A stretch of 64,000 bases of DNA from Taudactylus pleione (GCA_031769625.1 JAUIMM010000126.1:4550001-4614000); one strand, 5' to 3'; numbered from the stretch's first letter, positions 32,437-44,030 are shown. Made by a program: numbers and translations. The notes: generated by a model from the sequence alone, not told the origin.

Positions 32437-32780
32437 GCTGCATACACACACAACGATTTTTTTAATGATTATCGTTAAACGATATCGTTTAACGATAATC
32501 GTTTGAAAAAATCGTTCACTTTCTGAGTCAAATGATGAACGATTATCGTTCATGCGCGTTCACGTTTGTAGTTTGTAGTTTGTAGTTTGTAGTTCAGTCA
32601 GACTTGTCAACTGAACAATTTTCATTAAGGGAATATGCAAAAATCGTTTGTAGTTCATAAAAATCGTTCATTACACTTTAAAAAATCTGAAAGATAATCT
32701 GACAGATAATCTGACAGAAAATTGTTCATAAAATCGTTCATAAAATCGTTGGTAACAAAATCGTTGTGTGTGTATGCAGC
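32437..32780. mobile_element. TTAA-flanked MITE
   Basis: Inverted ends GCTGCATACACACACAACGA lie between TTAA at 32433-32436 and TTAA at 32781-32784. The interior is dominated by ATCGTT and AACGAT words, including AACGATATCGTT, plus a short TTTGTAG tandem repeat at 32565-32593. TTAA duplications point to a piggyBac- or Kolobok-type transposase source; which one is not determinable. Confidence 0.8.
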
Positions 32781-32880
32781 TTAACTGCTATAAATTTTGC
32801 AAACCTTCTAAATATAGTAGATATACAGCTGAAAACCTAGTATTTGATTTTCACACAACAGAGCATTGGGCAATAAAAGT

Positions 32881-33240
32881 AGGTACATACTGTCCAATTT
32901 TTTTGATCTGGCCAACAAACGGGGCAATTTTTTGGCAAATTGAAAGCCCCAATAACTGTGCTACACATTATGCCATGTTTTATAAGAAGTTTAACATTTT
33001 TGGCCACACTACACTGATTTTGGATATGTCTGTCCACAAGAAGGATGATTTAGTCAAGGGAAAACGTAGGAAATACAGATTTTCTGTCTTGACCGACCAA
33101 TCGCATAATCGAAGAATGAGTTTGTGGCTGTTTTTCAAAGTTTTATCGGCGGAACGCAGAAACACTCAGAACTATGTATTACATCAGGTTGATCAACTGA
33201 TAATTTTCAAATATGCCCAATAATTGTATAGTGTGTACCT
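32881..33240. mobile_element. MITE with TAGGTACA(T/C)AC ends
   Basis: Left TAGGTACATACTGTCCAATT and inverted right TAGGTACACACTATACAATT are imperfect terminal repeats. A 151-codon open frame across it (32768-33223) has no motif and crosses the left border, so I treat it as chance. Confidence 0.55.
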
Positions 33241-33879
33241 AGCTTATGTAAGTGAAAAATCATAACAGGCACCAAATGCTGCCCATAAAGATAAATTTGC
33301 CCCTTGGCCAATATAAATACATAATTTCTGTAAAATCCACAAACCCACACTGTCGCTTTAAAGAAAAACCTAAAATAAGTAAAGAAATAAAATTGCCCAC
33401 TAACCTAATGCAGGGTGCACTCACCTGAATAATCAATTCCATTTGAAATTCATACTTTTGTACATACTTATGCAAAAAATATTTATTTTTCTTATTCTAA
33501 AGACAGAACAGAACTGAAATCATTCAAATGTGAATCTCATAAAATGTATGGAAGAAAATGAAACACGCTGCAAGCTCTGCCGGCACACTTTATGAAAGTA
33601 ATTTTGTTTCAAAATTAATTTCCCCAAAAAAAACATAACTTTTCATGCAAGGTTTTTCAAAATGAAAGTTTTATTTAGCTAAAGATGTCTCAGTTTCAAG
33701 TTTATTTGAATGTAGAAAAAAACACTTAATATTTGTTTGAAATGCTGATTTTCATATGGGCAGAAACTGCACATACATATACTTAAACAAATTGTTTAAC
33801 TGAATTATTCTATAGGGCTAAAGGTGCAGCACAAAGTCTTCTGCAATCCTGAAACTATAAAGTGTTGTGATACACAGGG

Positions 33880-34055
33880 AGAGATATAACAACCCTTGGA
33901 GAGAGATAAAGTGGAGAGAGATAATGTACCAACCAATGAGCTCCTAACTGTCATTTTTCAAACAGTTTTCCAAAATGGCAGTTAGATGCTGATCGGTTGG
34001 TACTTTTTCTCTCTCCATTTCTCTCTCCAAGGTTTGATACATCTTCCCCACAGAC
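33880..34055. mobile_element. Palindromic MITE, GAGCTCCTAACTGTCATT family
   Basis: The left half (GGAGAGAGATAA, ACCAACCAATGAGCTCCTAA, CTGTCATTTT) is mirrored by AAAATGGCAGTTAG and TGATCGGTTGGTAC...TCTCTCTCC. The same core, with small changes, occurs at 46815-46890 and 48105-48180, so this is a family of near-perfect hairpins. Confidence 0.65.
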
Positions 34056-34279
34056 ACACTCTGTATCTTAGCAAACACATGAGCATGAATTATGGAAGGC
34101 TAACATCATAGTGCCAGCTTATTAAATATGGCCTAGGCACACTTTACTGCTGAGCCTGTGCATTTATGCATAGTACACAGAGGACATTGCACTCTCCATC
34201 ATGTCACCTACACTGAACTTATGATAGTGTAATTCTTGCATTTTTTATACTCCTTTTCAACAAATATTAACGTCTAAAG

Positions 34280-34464
34280 CAGTGATTCCCAACCTCGGCC
34301 CTCAAGGCACACCAGCAGTCCTGGTTTTAGTGATATCCATGCTTGAACACAGGTGGTTAAATCAAAATAACAAAGGTACTAATTAAGTCACCTGTGCTCA
34401 AGTGTGGCTATCCTTAAAACTTGGACTGTTAGTGCGCCTTGAGGACCGTGGTTGGGAACCCCTG
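34280..34464. mobile_element. 185-bp non-autonomous hAT MITE
   Basis: Ends CAGTGATTCCCAACC and inverted CAGGGGTTCCCAACC, flanked by GTCTAAAG (34272-34279) and GTCTAAGG (34465-34472), a 7/8 match. An 8-bp duplication with CAGxG ends defines a hAT. Confidence 0.85.
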
Positions 34465-35937
34465 GTCTAAGGTATAGGTAATAGGAGTACAGTACATTGT
34501 AAGAAGAACTACATATAACAAGCAGAACCTTACTGTCGAGTTTTTCCCCAATTAAAAATATTCATTGATCATTGTTAAAAGTAGAGAGATTTCCATGGCA
34601 AAAATGTCCAGGCTCAAATCATTTAAGTGACAAAATGGATAAAATTAACCTATTAGGTTTTAGTTTATTGTAGAGATATGCGGTTCAGTTCTCCAGAAAC
34701 CCGAATCCACCCGAATTCTACGAAACTGAAAAAATGCGAGTCGCGGTTCTAATCTTTTCATGGTTCGGAATTTGGATTTTAAATCTAAATTTCAGGTTTT
34801 GGATTGCAAAAATTACATGATTTTAGCTATTTTTAAAAACTTACTCAGTTTTTCTAATTGCTTCTCCCCCAACTGGTTGCCCCAATTTAAAAAAAAAATG
34901 AAATGAAAGGGGCATACAGGAGATGCTGTCTGTGGCCATAACAATTTCTGGACATTTTTGGGATGCGTCAACTGCATATAGAAGTTTTCAGAGGCTGTGG
35001 CAGTGCGACTTTCAACATGGCACATCAGGAAACAAATGTTTTCATTAATCAAGAGAGGCCTGAGGGAGATGGAGTATATATGTAGTTGAAGGCAGGGAAA
35101 GGAATGGTTGATTCGTAGTAAATTTTATTTAAGTTTTGGATTCTGGTGGGAGGCATTTACAAAAAAAAAATTACTAAATCACATAAGTCCTTGCCCCAGT
35201 TTTCTTTTAAATAAAATGGGCATGCAGGAGATGCTGTCTTTGGAAGCACACAAAATGGAAGCTCTGAACAGGAAGGGAACCAAAGGGATTTATAAATCTG
35301 GCACTAAACATATGTTATTATTGTGCTTCTGTGATTATGTATGGGAAGGCTGGGAGGAGAGGAGGGAGATATCTCCAGATACCATCACAAAATAGCCTCT
35401 CCATTTGGTGTTTGAATTGCATCTGACCAAATATGGCTGTTATGATCAATGAAATTCAAACCCCCCAGGTTGGTATCTACAAATCATGGTTGAAAAATGA
35501 CAATAGTAATTTTCAAGTATACCTATTTGTGATTTTAGTTTAAATAAATACAGGAAAAAACAAACAAGAAAAGGTAAGCATCAGAGCAGCAGCACAAAAG
35601 CATAGCAGTTTAAAAAACATAGGATATATAGGAAACATTTGCCACACAACAGTGGCAGACAGGATGGAAGTTTAATAAACTATAAGTTTAAAAATGTCAT
35701 GCAGCAATGCCCCAAACAGCACATAATGCAAAATAAAGAGTTGCAAGATGGAACTGTCCTTGGGACCTTCCACCCACCCTTATGTTTTATATATTAAACA
35801 GGACATGCACAGTTTAACAAACCAATTGCTTCAGCAATAGGGCCTGCCAATTGTGGCTGAAGTGATTGGCTTGTTTGGGCACCAACAAAACAAGCTACTA
35901 ATGTGCAGCTGACATTGGCATCAGTGATCCGCTATGC

Positions 35938-36768
35938 ATCTGAGTGAGTGCCGTCATACTTGCTCCCCCTTGCAAAGGATTGTTTAACAGTCAATTGTTT
36001 TTTTAAACTACTACTAGTAGTCTTCCTGGTCCCCTTCTGTGATGAAGGATCCACTACCACCAGCAGCAGCAGCAAGTGTAGCGCTCAAGTATTCTTCGGA
36101 GGAATCCTGATAGGGGATGATGGGGTTAGCCTTATCAAATTGGATGCAGGACCTCTTCCAATCATGATTGAGGATATTGTTGATGAAGGTGTTGGTGGTA
36201 AAGATGACAATTGCTTGGATCTAGCAGATAAAAGGGAGCTAGCTGATGCTGGACTGCTTGTTGTTACAATTTTAGCCAAAGTTTCTGATTTTTGCAAAAA
36301 CTTTTGATGGATGTGCTGCAGATGATGTAACAGGGAAGAGGTTCCTAGATGGTTAAGGTCCCTACCTCTACTTACTCTTGATTTTCAAAGGGTACAGATG
36401 GCTTGACAATTGTTGTTTGGATTTGGGTAGAAATGATTCCACACATAAAAAGTGGATTATTTTGTTTTATGCCCAGGCATGACAATGGTCTTTTCCTTAT
36501 CATGGGCAACAACTGTTTCCACTGGTGCCTGATTTACACAAACAGTATCCTCATCAACATCCTCATCATCAACATCCTTATTAGCGTCAGCTGCACAAAT
36601 CTCATTCTGGTGCACTTCCACAGCAGCATCCTCAATTTCTATGTCAGCATGTTGACTTGTGCTGATCATCCCCAACATTTGCAGAGGGTGCAGAAATGGT
36701 AGAAGGAGGCTCCTCTTTGAAAACAGTATTGGAGAGGTCAGGCTCACACATGGCACCCCGCGACACAC
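35938..36768 (-). pseudogene. hAT transposase N-terminal half (copy 4)
   Basis: On the minus strand, 36768-36457 reads QHADIEIEDAAVEVHQNE, an acidic NKDVDDEDVDED stretch and VCVNQAPVETVV. This parallels DIQIEDVTVEVQQDED and VCLNQAPGETVV in copy 3. BED-finger sequence follows in broken frames (36290-36450), and the frame dissolves at 35938, where the C-terminal half has been deleted. Divergence from copies 1-3 is far greater than among them, so it is an older lineage. No function. Confidence 0.7.
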
Positions 36769-37425
36769 TTAGACTCTCCTCAAGGATTTGTGACATTCTG
36801 AGCACACAGTTGGTTCCTGTGCCTTAACTATTTTCCTTTTTTTGAAACTTCTACAGGGAAAAGGGTTTACATCATCATAAGAGGCAGAACCACCAGTAAT
36901 AAATAGAGTCCAAGGCTTTAACCTTTCCTTACCACTTCATGCGGTGAAAGGCATATTGCCAATTCTAAGTCTTTCTGCAGTTAACTTTCCCTTAGGTTTT
37001 TTTTCTTTACCACTGTAAAAGATTGGTTCTTGATTTTAGATGCCCTGACTGAAGCCCTCCTTGCCCTTGGGCATTGGCTTTAGTAGATGAAGTTGATGGA
37101 TGAGTATCATTACTGGTGGCAGCAGCTCCAGCTCTAGTATGTGGTTCCTGCTCTCCTCTCAACTGATCATTCTCATATCATTCATATCAACAAACATGAA
37201 TGAAGTGGAGTAGGGCACACAACACAATTTGTACCAAATTTTTTTATTTTTATCTTTATTTTAAACTTTGTTCACAAACAACACTGTGCAGTCACACCGC
37301 TGATGTGAATGCACTGGGGTAGAACCTACAATACTTTTATGACTATTACACTGCGGTATTACTGACCAACAGTGTCCCAATACTTGTATGAATATTACAC
37401 TGCAGTATTACTGACCAACGGGATG

Positions 37426-37965
37426 TAGTCAGGAAGCTGGCTTCCTGACAGTGAAATCCCAGCATGGGACTAATGAAAGGCATCTAATAACTGACTCCTA
37501 TCATTAGCTCCATGCCAAAATCCTGACGCAAGGCATACCGAACGTAGGTAAGCCGGGCATCGGGCGCTGATAGCCACAGGGGGGGAGGGTTAGGTATAGG
37601 GACTCCTGGGGGGACTTAGGGTTAGGCACCACCTAAGAGGGTTAGGGTTAGGCTAGGGGAAGGGGGAGGTTAGCATCAGGAACCACCGAGGGAGGTTAGG
37701 TTTAGGCACCCCCCCAAGAAGGTTTGGTTATAGGGTGCGGGGAGGGGCAGTTAAGTTTATGCACCCCTGTGGGAGGTTAGGGTAAGGCACTAGGGGGGAG
37801 GTTAGGGTTAGGCATCCCTAAGAGAGGGTTTGGGTTAGCGGGGGAGAGGGGAGGGTTAGGGTTCTTACTCACCTCAGTCGGTATCTTCATGTGCCGGCCT
37901 TCCGGCGTCTGTATTTCATCTACCGGGCTTAGGTCCGGTAGTAATTCATACCAATTCCCTGACCT
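37426..37965. repeat. Insertion with GGTTAGGGTTAGG-rich centre
   Basis: It interrupts the tandem repeats of hAT copy 4: the GACCAAC...AGTGTC word is split at 37420 and resumes near 37968. The interior has irregular GTTAGG words mixed with G-runs and unique sequence. It belongs to the family seen at 29280 and 50985. Confidence 0.5.
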
Positions 37966-38330
37966 ACAGTGTCACAATACTTGTATGAATATTACATTGC
38001 GGTATTACTGTACTGACCAACAATACTGTACTTGTATGAAGATTACACTGCAATATTCATACTGTACTGTGTTAAGGTTTTAGGCATGTGTGGAAAAAAT
38101 CCTGCAAAGTAAGATTGCTTTAAAAAATAGAAGTGTTAATAGTGTATTTTTATTAATTAAAATGCAAAATGAATGAACAGAAGAGAAATCTAAATCAAAA
38201 GAGCAGCAACTCTTTTAGGTACACTTTCACAAAATCAGAGATTTTGTAGGATTATAGTCAGGTGTATGATTAGCCAATTATACCAAACAGGTGATAATGA
38301 TCATCATTTTCATATGTAGGTTGAAACACA

Positions 38331-38922
38331 GGAGCTGATTCAGACCCATTCGCTATGATGCGAACGAGTGTAGCTGGCCAATAGTCCCTATCTGTACATG
38401 CATATGCATCGCAATGCGCGTGCGAGTACCAATGCGAGAGATCGGGATGTGTTTGCTCACTGCGCAAAGACTTCCCAGTAGAGTGAGTGACAGGAGAGGC
38501 CATTTGTGGGTGGTGACAGGGGCTGACCACTGGAAACGGGGGAGTGGAGGTGCGAATACAGTCGTGCCTGAGTGTCTCAACCCTGTTTCAGAGGCTTGCA
38601 TAATTAAAAGGCAGCATGATAGTACACGTCACTTGGTGGGATTTTACTCTGAAGTGATCGCAGTGCTTGCGGCAGGGTATAGGCAACCTTAAGTGCTGCG
38701 ATCGCATCCGATGGTGCTCGAGGTACCAATGATTTCAGGCTCTTCCTGGAGATGACGTGAGCAAGTGGGCATCTTAAGAATGGCTGGTAGGCATCTGCCT
38801 ATACAAAGACATAGTGGGTGTGCTAATGCCTTGCCGTGCGATCACCTGCCTTGCTGGGCGTGCCCTGGATTTGCATACGCAGTTTGCGAACGAATGCTCG
38901 CGACCGGGTCTGAATGAGCTCC
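38331..38922. mobile_element. MITE, GGGCCTGATTCAGA family, in the left arm of Tc1 A
   Basis: Ends GGAGCTGATTCAGACCC and GGGTCTGAATGAGCTCC, with ACA on each side (38328-38330, 38923-38925). The flanking Tc1 sequence (GGTTGAAACACA | GTCATTAACTG) is continuous when it is removed. Same subfamily as 48587-49195 (shared GTGACAGGAGAGGC and ACAGGGGC). Confidence 0.85.
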
Positions 38923-39664
38923 ACAGTCATTAACTGAAACAGAAACAGCTGTGTGGGTGAGGAACAGCCAAACTCTGCTACATAGGTGAGGTTGTTGAAG
39001 ACAGTTCCATGTTACAGGTCATACACCATGGCAAGACTGACACAAGGTAGATTTACTGCATCAGCAAGGTCTCTCTCAGGCAAAGATTTCAAAGCAGAAT
39101 GCTGTTCATTCTCTTGTGAAGAAGCGCAAAGAAATGGGCAATGTTGAGGACCAAAGACGCAGTTGTCAGCCAAGGAAATTAGAGCACCAGATGAAAGACA
39201 CATCATGTTTACATCCCTTCATAATCGGAAGATGTCCAGCAGTGCCTTCAGCTCAGAACTGGCAGAAACCAGTGGGACCCAGGTACAACAATGTGTTTTG
39301 AGAAGTCTGGCCAGAAGTGGTTTTAATGGAAGAATTGCGGGCAAAAACCTATACTGTACCTTTGATGTGGAAACAAGGCCAAGTGACTCAACTATGCATG
39401 AAAACCAAGAGGTGCATAAAAATGGCAGCAGGTGCTCTGGACTGATTAGTCAAAATTTTAAATCTCTGGCTGTATCAGAAGGCAGTTTGTTTGCTGAAAG
39501 GCTGGAAAGGGGTACAATAATGAGTGTCTGCAGGCACAGTGAAGCATGGTGGAGGGTACTTGCACGTTTGGGGTTGCATTTCAGCAAATGGATTTGGGGA
39601 TTTGATTAGGATTAATGGTATCCTCAATGCTGAGAAATACATGCAGGTACTTATCCATCAAGCA

Positions 39665-41116
39665 CAGCACCGGATTGAGACCTCATGGGGCCCTAGGCAA
39701 GATACCAGTTTGGGGGCCCCTCCCTCAAACTACTCATAGCACTATACTTTTATTCCTGATTCATGCTGCTGTACAGCACCCTGAAGAAAAGGTCCACTGT
39801 GGCTTTGAAATGTTGGCTATGTATGCATAGTATACTTGATTTTTCCTAGCTTTTGCTAAGCTTTTCCGAGATTGGCCCCGCTGAGTGCCCCCTTTATACA
39901 CCTCACAGCAAAGACCCCTCTGCCCTCACATCACCCCTCTCTACTCACAGCACAGAACCCCGTACAGCACAGAATCCCTTCCCCTCACAGCACAGAACCC
40001 CCACCCCTTACAGCACAGATCCACTTACAGCACAGACCCTCTTCCATCACATTGCTCCTCTCCCCTCACAGCACAGAACCCATTCCCTTCACAGAACAGA
40101 CCGATCTCCCCTCACAGCACATACCAATCTCCCCTTACATCACCCATCTCACCTCAAAGCACAAAACTCCTTCCTCTTATAGCACAGACCCCTTCCCCTC
40201 ACAGCACATTCCCCTCTCCACTCACAGCACAGACCCCCCTCCCCTCACAGCACAAAACATTTTCCCCTTACAGCACAGACTCACTCACAGAACAGACCCC
40301 TTCCCGTCACAGCAAAATCCTCTCTCACAGCACATTCTCCTCTCCCCTCACAGCACAGACCCCCATCCCCTCACAGCATAGACCCCCATCCCCTCACACC
40401 ACAGATCCCTCCCCTCACAGCATGGACCCCCCTCCCCCCATAGCATAGACCCCTCACAACATAGACCCCCCTCTCCTCACAGCACAGACCCCCCTTCTCC
40501 CATAGTATAGACCCTCCTTCCCCTCACTGCACAGACCACTCTAACCTCACAACACAAATCTCCCCCCTTGCAGCACAGATCTTTCTGCCCTCTCAGCACA
40601 GCCCCCCATCTCTCACAGCATATACCCCATTGCCCTCTCAGCACCAACACCTCACAGCATAGATCCCCCTCACAGCACAGACCCCCTCCCTTCTCAGCAG
40701 ACCCCTTTGCCCATTCAGCACAGACCACTTTCACCATAGACTCCTCTCAGCCCAGAACCCTCTCACCTCACTGCTTAGACCGTTCTCCCCTTACAGCATA
40801 AACCTCTCTACTATTACAGCACAGCACCTTTCTCCCCTTCCCATTAGCCCAACCAGACATACCTGCCAGGGACATTATTTTTTGCCACAGACCTGTCCAG
40901 TATGGCTCTTCTGGTGGCTCCGCCTCTTTGTAAGTATAATTGCAATGTGACTTGATGATGTCACGTTACCCTTACGAAGCACTCCTAAGACTCCAAATTG
41001 TGGCGCACACCCTGCCTGATGGTAGGATGGCCAGCTGGCCCTGGTCTGCAACTCCACCTCCTCCCTTGCCTGATAGGGGCAGGTCCCCAGATGTGTGTGT
41101 GTCCTCTCCAGCCCTG
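39665..41116. mobile_element. 1452-bp non-autonomous hAT inside Tc1 A
   Basis: Ends CAGCACCGG and inverted CAGGGCTGG. Flanks ATCAAGCA (39657-39664) and ATCATGCA (41117-41124) form an 8-bp duplication with one mismatch. Removing it restores the Tc1 transposase reading. Most of its interior is a pyrimidine-rich minisatellite; no coding motif. Confidence 0.85.
39900..40840. repeat. CCCCTCACAGCACAGACC minisatellite
   Basis: About forty imperfect 18-24-bp units, strongly strand-asymmetric (pyrimidine-rich on plus). The long open frames here (39853-40448) are repeat artefacts. It lies within the non-autonomous hAT. Confidence 0.9.
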
Positions 41117-42130
41117 ATCATGCAATACCATCAGGGAGGCATCTGATTGGCTCCAAATTTATTCTGCAGCAGGACAATGACCCCAAACATACAGTCAATG
41201 TCATTGAGAACTACCTTCAGCATAAAGAACAAGGTATCCTGGAAGTGATGATATGGCCCCCACAGAGCACTGCTCTCAACATCATCATGTCTGTCTGAGA
41301 TTACATGAAGAGACAGAAGGATTTGAGCAAGCCTCATCCACAGAAGATCTGTGGTTAGTTCTCCAAGATGTTTGGATCAAGCTCCCTGTCGAGTTCCTTC
41401 AAAAACTGTGTGTAAGTGTCCCTAGAAGAATTGATGCTGTTTTGAAGGCAAATGGTGGTCACACCAAATATTGATTTGATTTAGATTTCTCTTCTGTTCA
41501 TTCACTTTGCATTTTGTTAAAATACTACAGGAACCATTTGGTTAAATTCTTTGCTTCCAAACGAGGGTCAACCAGTCATTAAATCTAAGGGTTCACATAC
41601 TTTTTTCATCCTGCACTGTGAATTATTACATGGTGCATTCAATAAAGAGAGCAAACCATACAAATTTGTGTTATTAGTTTAAGCACACTGTGTTTGTCTT
41701 TTCATTGTCTTAGAGGAAGATGAAATCACTTTTATGGCCCATTTATGCAAAAATCCAGGTAATTCCAAAAGGTCCACATGCTTTTTCTTGCCACTGTAGC
41801 AGTTATAAGCTTAATAAATAGCCTTATTACTTAGGTTAGTAATAATCTGCGGTTTACGCATGATTATCTTGATCAAAAGGTTTGATAAATAAGCCCCTGA
41901 AGTGGGAGCTTCGACAGATCAACCTGCCAGCCAAATTGGTAAGTATTTGGCTGTGCATACACATGCTTACTAGGGGTGAGCAGGTTCGGATTTCTGAAAT
42001 CCGAACCCCCCCGAGCCCCCCCGATCCGAGTCAGATCCGAGTCAGGCTCGACTTTTCCCGCCTGACTCGGATCTGAAATCGAGGCAAAACGTCATCATCC
42101 CGCCTTCCGGGTCTCGCGGGTTTTGGATCC

Positions 42131-42139
42131 TATATAAGG
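42131..42139 (+). promoter_or_regulatory. TATA box of hAT copy 2
   Basis: TATATAAGG, in the same context as in copy 1 (GGATCC before, GTACCCGCG after). Confidence 0.55.
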
Positions 42140-42525
42140 TACCCGCGTCGGCACCATTTTCTCACTCGGCTGTGGACAGTGAAGAGGGAGGGTGGGAGTT
42201 AGGGCTGGCTGGGCTGTGTAGTGTAGTGTAGTGCAGAGTCGTGTTGTGCTGTACTGTGCTGCGCTGTGCTGCTGTTGTCCACTACTTCAAAGTCCATAGG
42301 GGCTGGCTGTGTTGTGCTGTGCTGCTGTTGTTAATAGGGGCTGTGTCCACTACTTCAAAGTCCATAGGGGCTGGCTGGACTGTGTTGTGCAGTCAGTTCT
42401 CCATAGGGGCTGTGTCCACTCCAAAGTCCTGTGCAGTGTCCCAGTCCTAAAGGGGCGCTGTAGTGTTGTCCAGGGGGTGCTCTGTCTATCAGGGGTGCTC
42501 CCCCCAAGGGCTAAAAAAAGAATAT

Positions 42526-43680
42526 TTTTTCTGTGTTTGTGAATTGTGTGCGCAGTAGCCGCACGTGCATCAACAAAGTAGTGCCAAGCGTGCGCCTGTG
42601 TCATAAGTAAAGGGCCGGCTGGCTTGACCGTTAAAGGGTGCTGTAACCCCCAAAGTACATTCCAGTCCAAACCCCCCCAAAAAATATTTTCTGTGTTTGT
42701 GAATTGTGTGCGCAGTAGCCGCACGTGCATCAACAAAGTAGTGCCAAGCGTGCGCCTGTGTCATAAGTAAAGGGCCGGCTGGCTTGACCGTTAAAGGGTG
42801 CTGTAACCCCCAAAGTACATTCCAGTACAAACCCAAAAAAAAAATATTTTCTGTGTTTGTGAATTGTGTGCGCAGTAGCCGCACGTGCATCAACAAAGTA
42901 GTGCCAAGCGTGCGCCTGTGTCATAAGTAAAGGGCCGGCTGGCTTGACCGTTTAAGGGTGCTGTAACCCCCAAAGTACACTCCAGTCCAAACCCCCAAAA
43001 AAAATATTTTCTGTGTTTGTGAATTGTGTGCGCAGTAGCAGCACGTGCATCAACAAAGTAGTGCCAAGCGTGCGCCTGTGTCATAAGTAAAGGGCCAGCT
43101 GGCTTGACCGTTAAAGGGTGCTGTAACCCCCAAAGTACAATCCAAACCAAATAACAAAATATTTTTTCTGTGTTTGTGAATTGTGTGCGCAGTAGCCGCA
43201 CGTGCATCAACAAAGTAGTGCCAAGCGTGCGCCTGTGTCATAAGTAAAGGGCCGGCTGGCTTGACCGTTAAAGGGTGCTGTAACCCCCAAAGTACACTCT
43301 AAACCAAATAACAAAATATTTTCTGTGTTTGTGAATTGTGTGCGCAGTAGCCGAACGTGCATCAACAAAGTAGTGCCAAGCGTGCGCCTGTGTCATAAGT
43401 AAAGGGCCAGCTGGCTTGACCATTAAAGGGTGCTGTAACCCCCAAAGTACACTACAAACCAAATAAAAAAATATTTTCTGTGTTTGTGAAATGTGTGCAC
43501 TGTGGCTGCACGTGCATCAACAAAGGAGCAGCGCCAAGCGTGCGCCTGTGTCCCATAAGTAAAGAGCCGGCTGGCTCATTTCTTAAAGGGTGGTGTAACC
43601 CACAAAGTGCACTACTCTTCAGCAAAAATAAAAAAATATTTTCTGTGTTTGTGTGCGCTTTAGCAGCACGTATATATCAA
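42526..43680 (+). repeat. 160-bp satellite array in hAT copy 2 (6 units plus two divergent)
   Basis: Units begin near 42526, 42686, 42846, 43006, 43162 and 43317, with divergent ones near 43471 and 43637. Unit junctions differ from copy 1 (CCCCCCAAAA and AATAACAAAAT spacers). The two arrays thus expanded separately from shared ancestral units. The divergent units next to the transposase start are nearly the same in both copies. Confidence 0.95.
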
Positions 43681-43690
43681 TATAACATAA

Positions 43691-44030
43691 ATGGAGGACC
43701 AAACTTTCTCTGATAAAAATAAAATAGGGAAAGATCAAGAACCACTTCCTCCTAGTGCTATTGCTGCTGCTGGGAGTTGTTCATCATCCCAGAGAGGAAG
43801 TAGGAACACCACCACTTTTACTAAACAATTGACCCTCCAACAGTCCCTAGCGATGAGGATGAAGTACGACAGCAGTCATCCTGAAGCAAAAAGTATAACT
43901 GAGGCCTTGACTGCTATGTTGGTGTTAGACGTGGGTCCGGTATCCGCCATTAGTGCAGTGGGATTTAGACAATTGATGGAGGTAGTGTGTCCCCGGTTTT
44001 CCAAATCCCGTCTAGATTCCACCTGCATCC
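43691..44030 (+). pseudogene. hAT transposase N-terminal fragment (copy 2)
   Basis: Starts MEDQTFSDKNKIGKDQ and runs to SAVGFRQLMEVVCPRF, nearly the same as copy 1, with one extra T near 43998 shifting the frame before the repeat junction. The BED finger is missing at the same join as in copy 1. It then runs into 138-bp repeats, so it codes for no functional transposase. The shared joins show that copies 1 and 2 descend from one deleted master and were mobilised in trans by an element like copy 3. Confidence 0.8.

Larger units (their letters stand above)
34671..38059 (-). mobile_element. hAT copy 4, older relative of copies 1-3, internally deleted
   Basis: Low-coordinate terminus TAGAGATATGCGGTTCAG. 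35695-35895 aligns with the 3' untranslated zone of copies 1-3 (CACCCTTATG, ACAGGACATGCAC, CAACAAAACAAGCT), then jumps at about 35900 into the transposase N-terminal half. Tandem GTATTACTGACCAAC-type repeats at 37340-38040 stand where copies 1-3 carry the leader satellite. The high-coordinate terminus is not found, so 38059 is approximate. Confidence 0.6.
39028..41474 (+). pseudogene. Tc1-like transposase, frameshifted and split by a hAT
   Basis: Starts MARLTQGRFTAS at 39028. The N-terminal helix-turn-helix region is followed by broken frames; the catalytic part begins at about 39533 with VKHGGGYLHVWGCISANGFG and INGILNAEKYMQVLIHQ. The hAT at 39665-41116 cuts the gene there. It resumes with HLIGSKFILQQDNDPKHTVN (second catalytic Asp region, 41149-41208) and MIWPPQSTALNIIMS, where the usual SPDLNxIE third catalytic residue is lost. 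It ends with VLKANGGHTKY at about 41472. Normal family length is about 340 residues. Several stops and the altered DDE motif make it inactive. Confidence 0.85.
38060..41798 (+). mobile_element. Tc1-like transposon A with two nested insertions and a mismatched right end
   Basis: The left arm 38060-38330 and the inner right arm 41471-41524 are inverted copies (TTTGATTTAGATTTCTCTTC and TTCTGTTCATTCA, complement at 38163-38200). Beyond 41524 the right arm no longer matches the left. Instead it carries two direct repeats of a different Tc1 type (GGTTCACATAC near 41590, AGGTCCACATG near 41770) ending CCACTGTA. A MITE (38331-38922) and a hAT (39665-41116) interrupt it. Confidence 0.75.

Noticed and set aside
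32768..33223. 151-codon plus-strand open frame as a possible host gene
   Set aside because: It spans the border of a TTAA MITE and most of a second MITE and has no recognisable domain or splice context.
35938..36307. 119-codon plus-strand frame
   Set aside because: Antisense to the hAT copy 4 transposase N-terminal region.
37600..37870. Telomere or subtelomere signal from GGTTAGGG words
   Set aside because: Tracts are irregular, interrupted by G-runs and unique sequence, and belong to an interspersed repeat found four times here.
39853..40448. Overlapping Ser/Pro/Thr-rich open frames of 109-187 codons
   Set aside because: Translation of the CCCCTCACAGCACAGA minisatellite in three frames; no start context, no domain.
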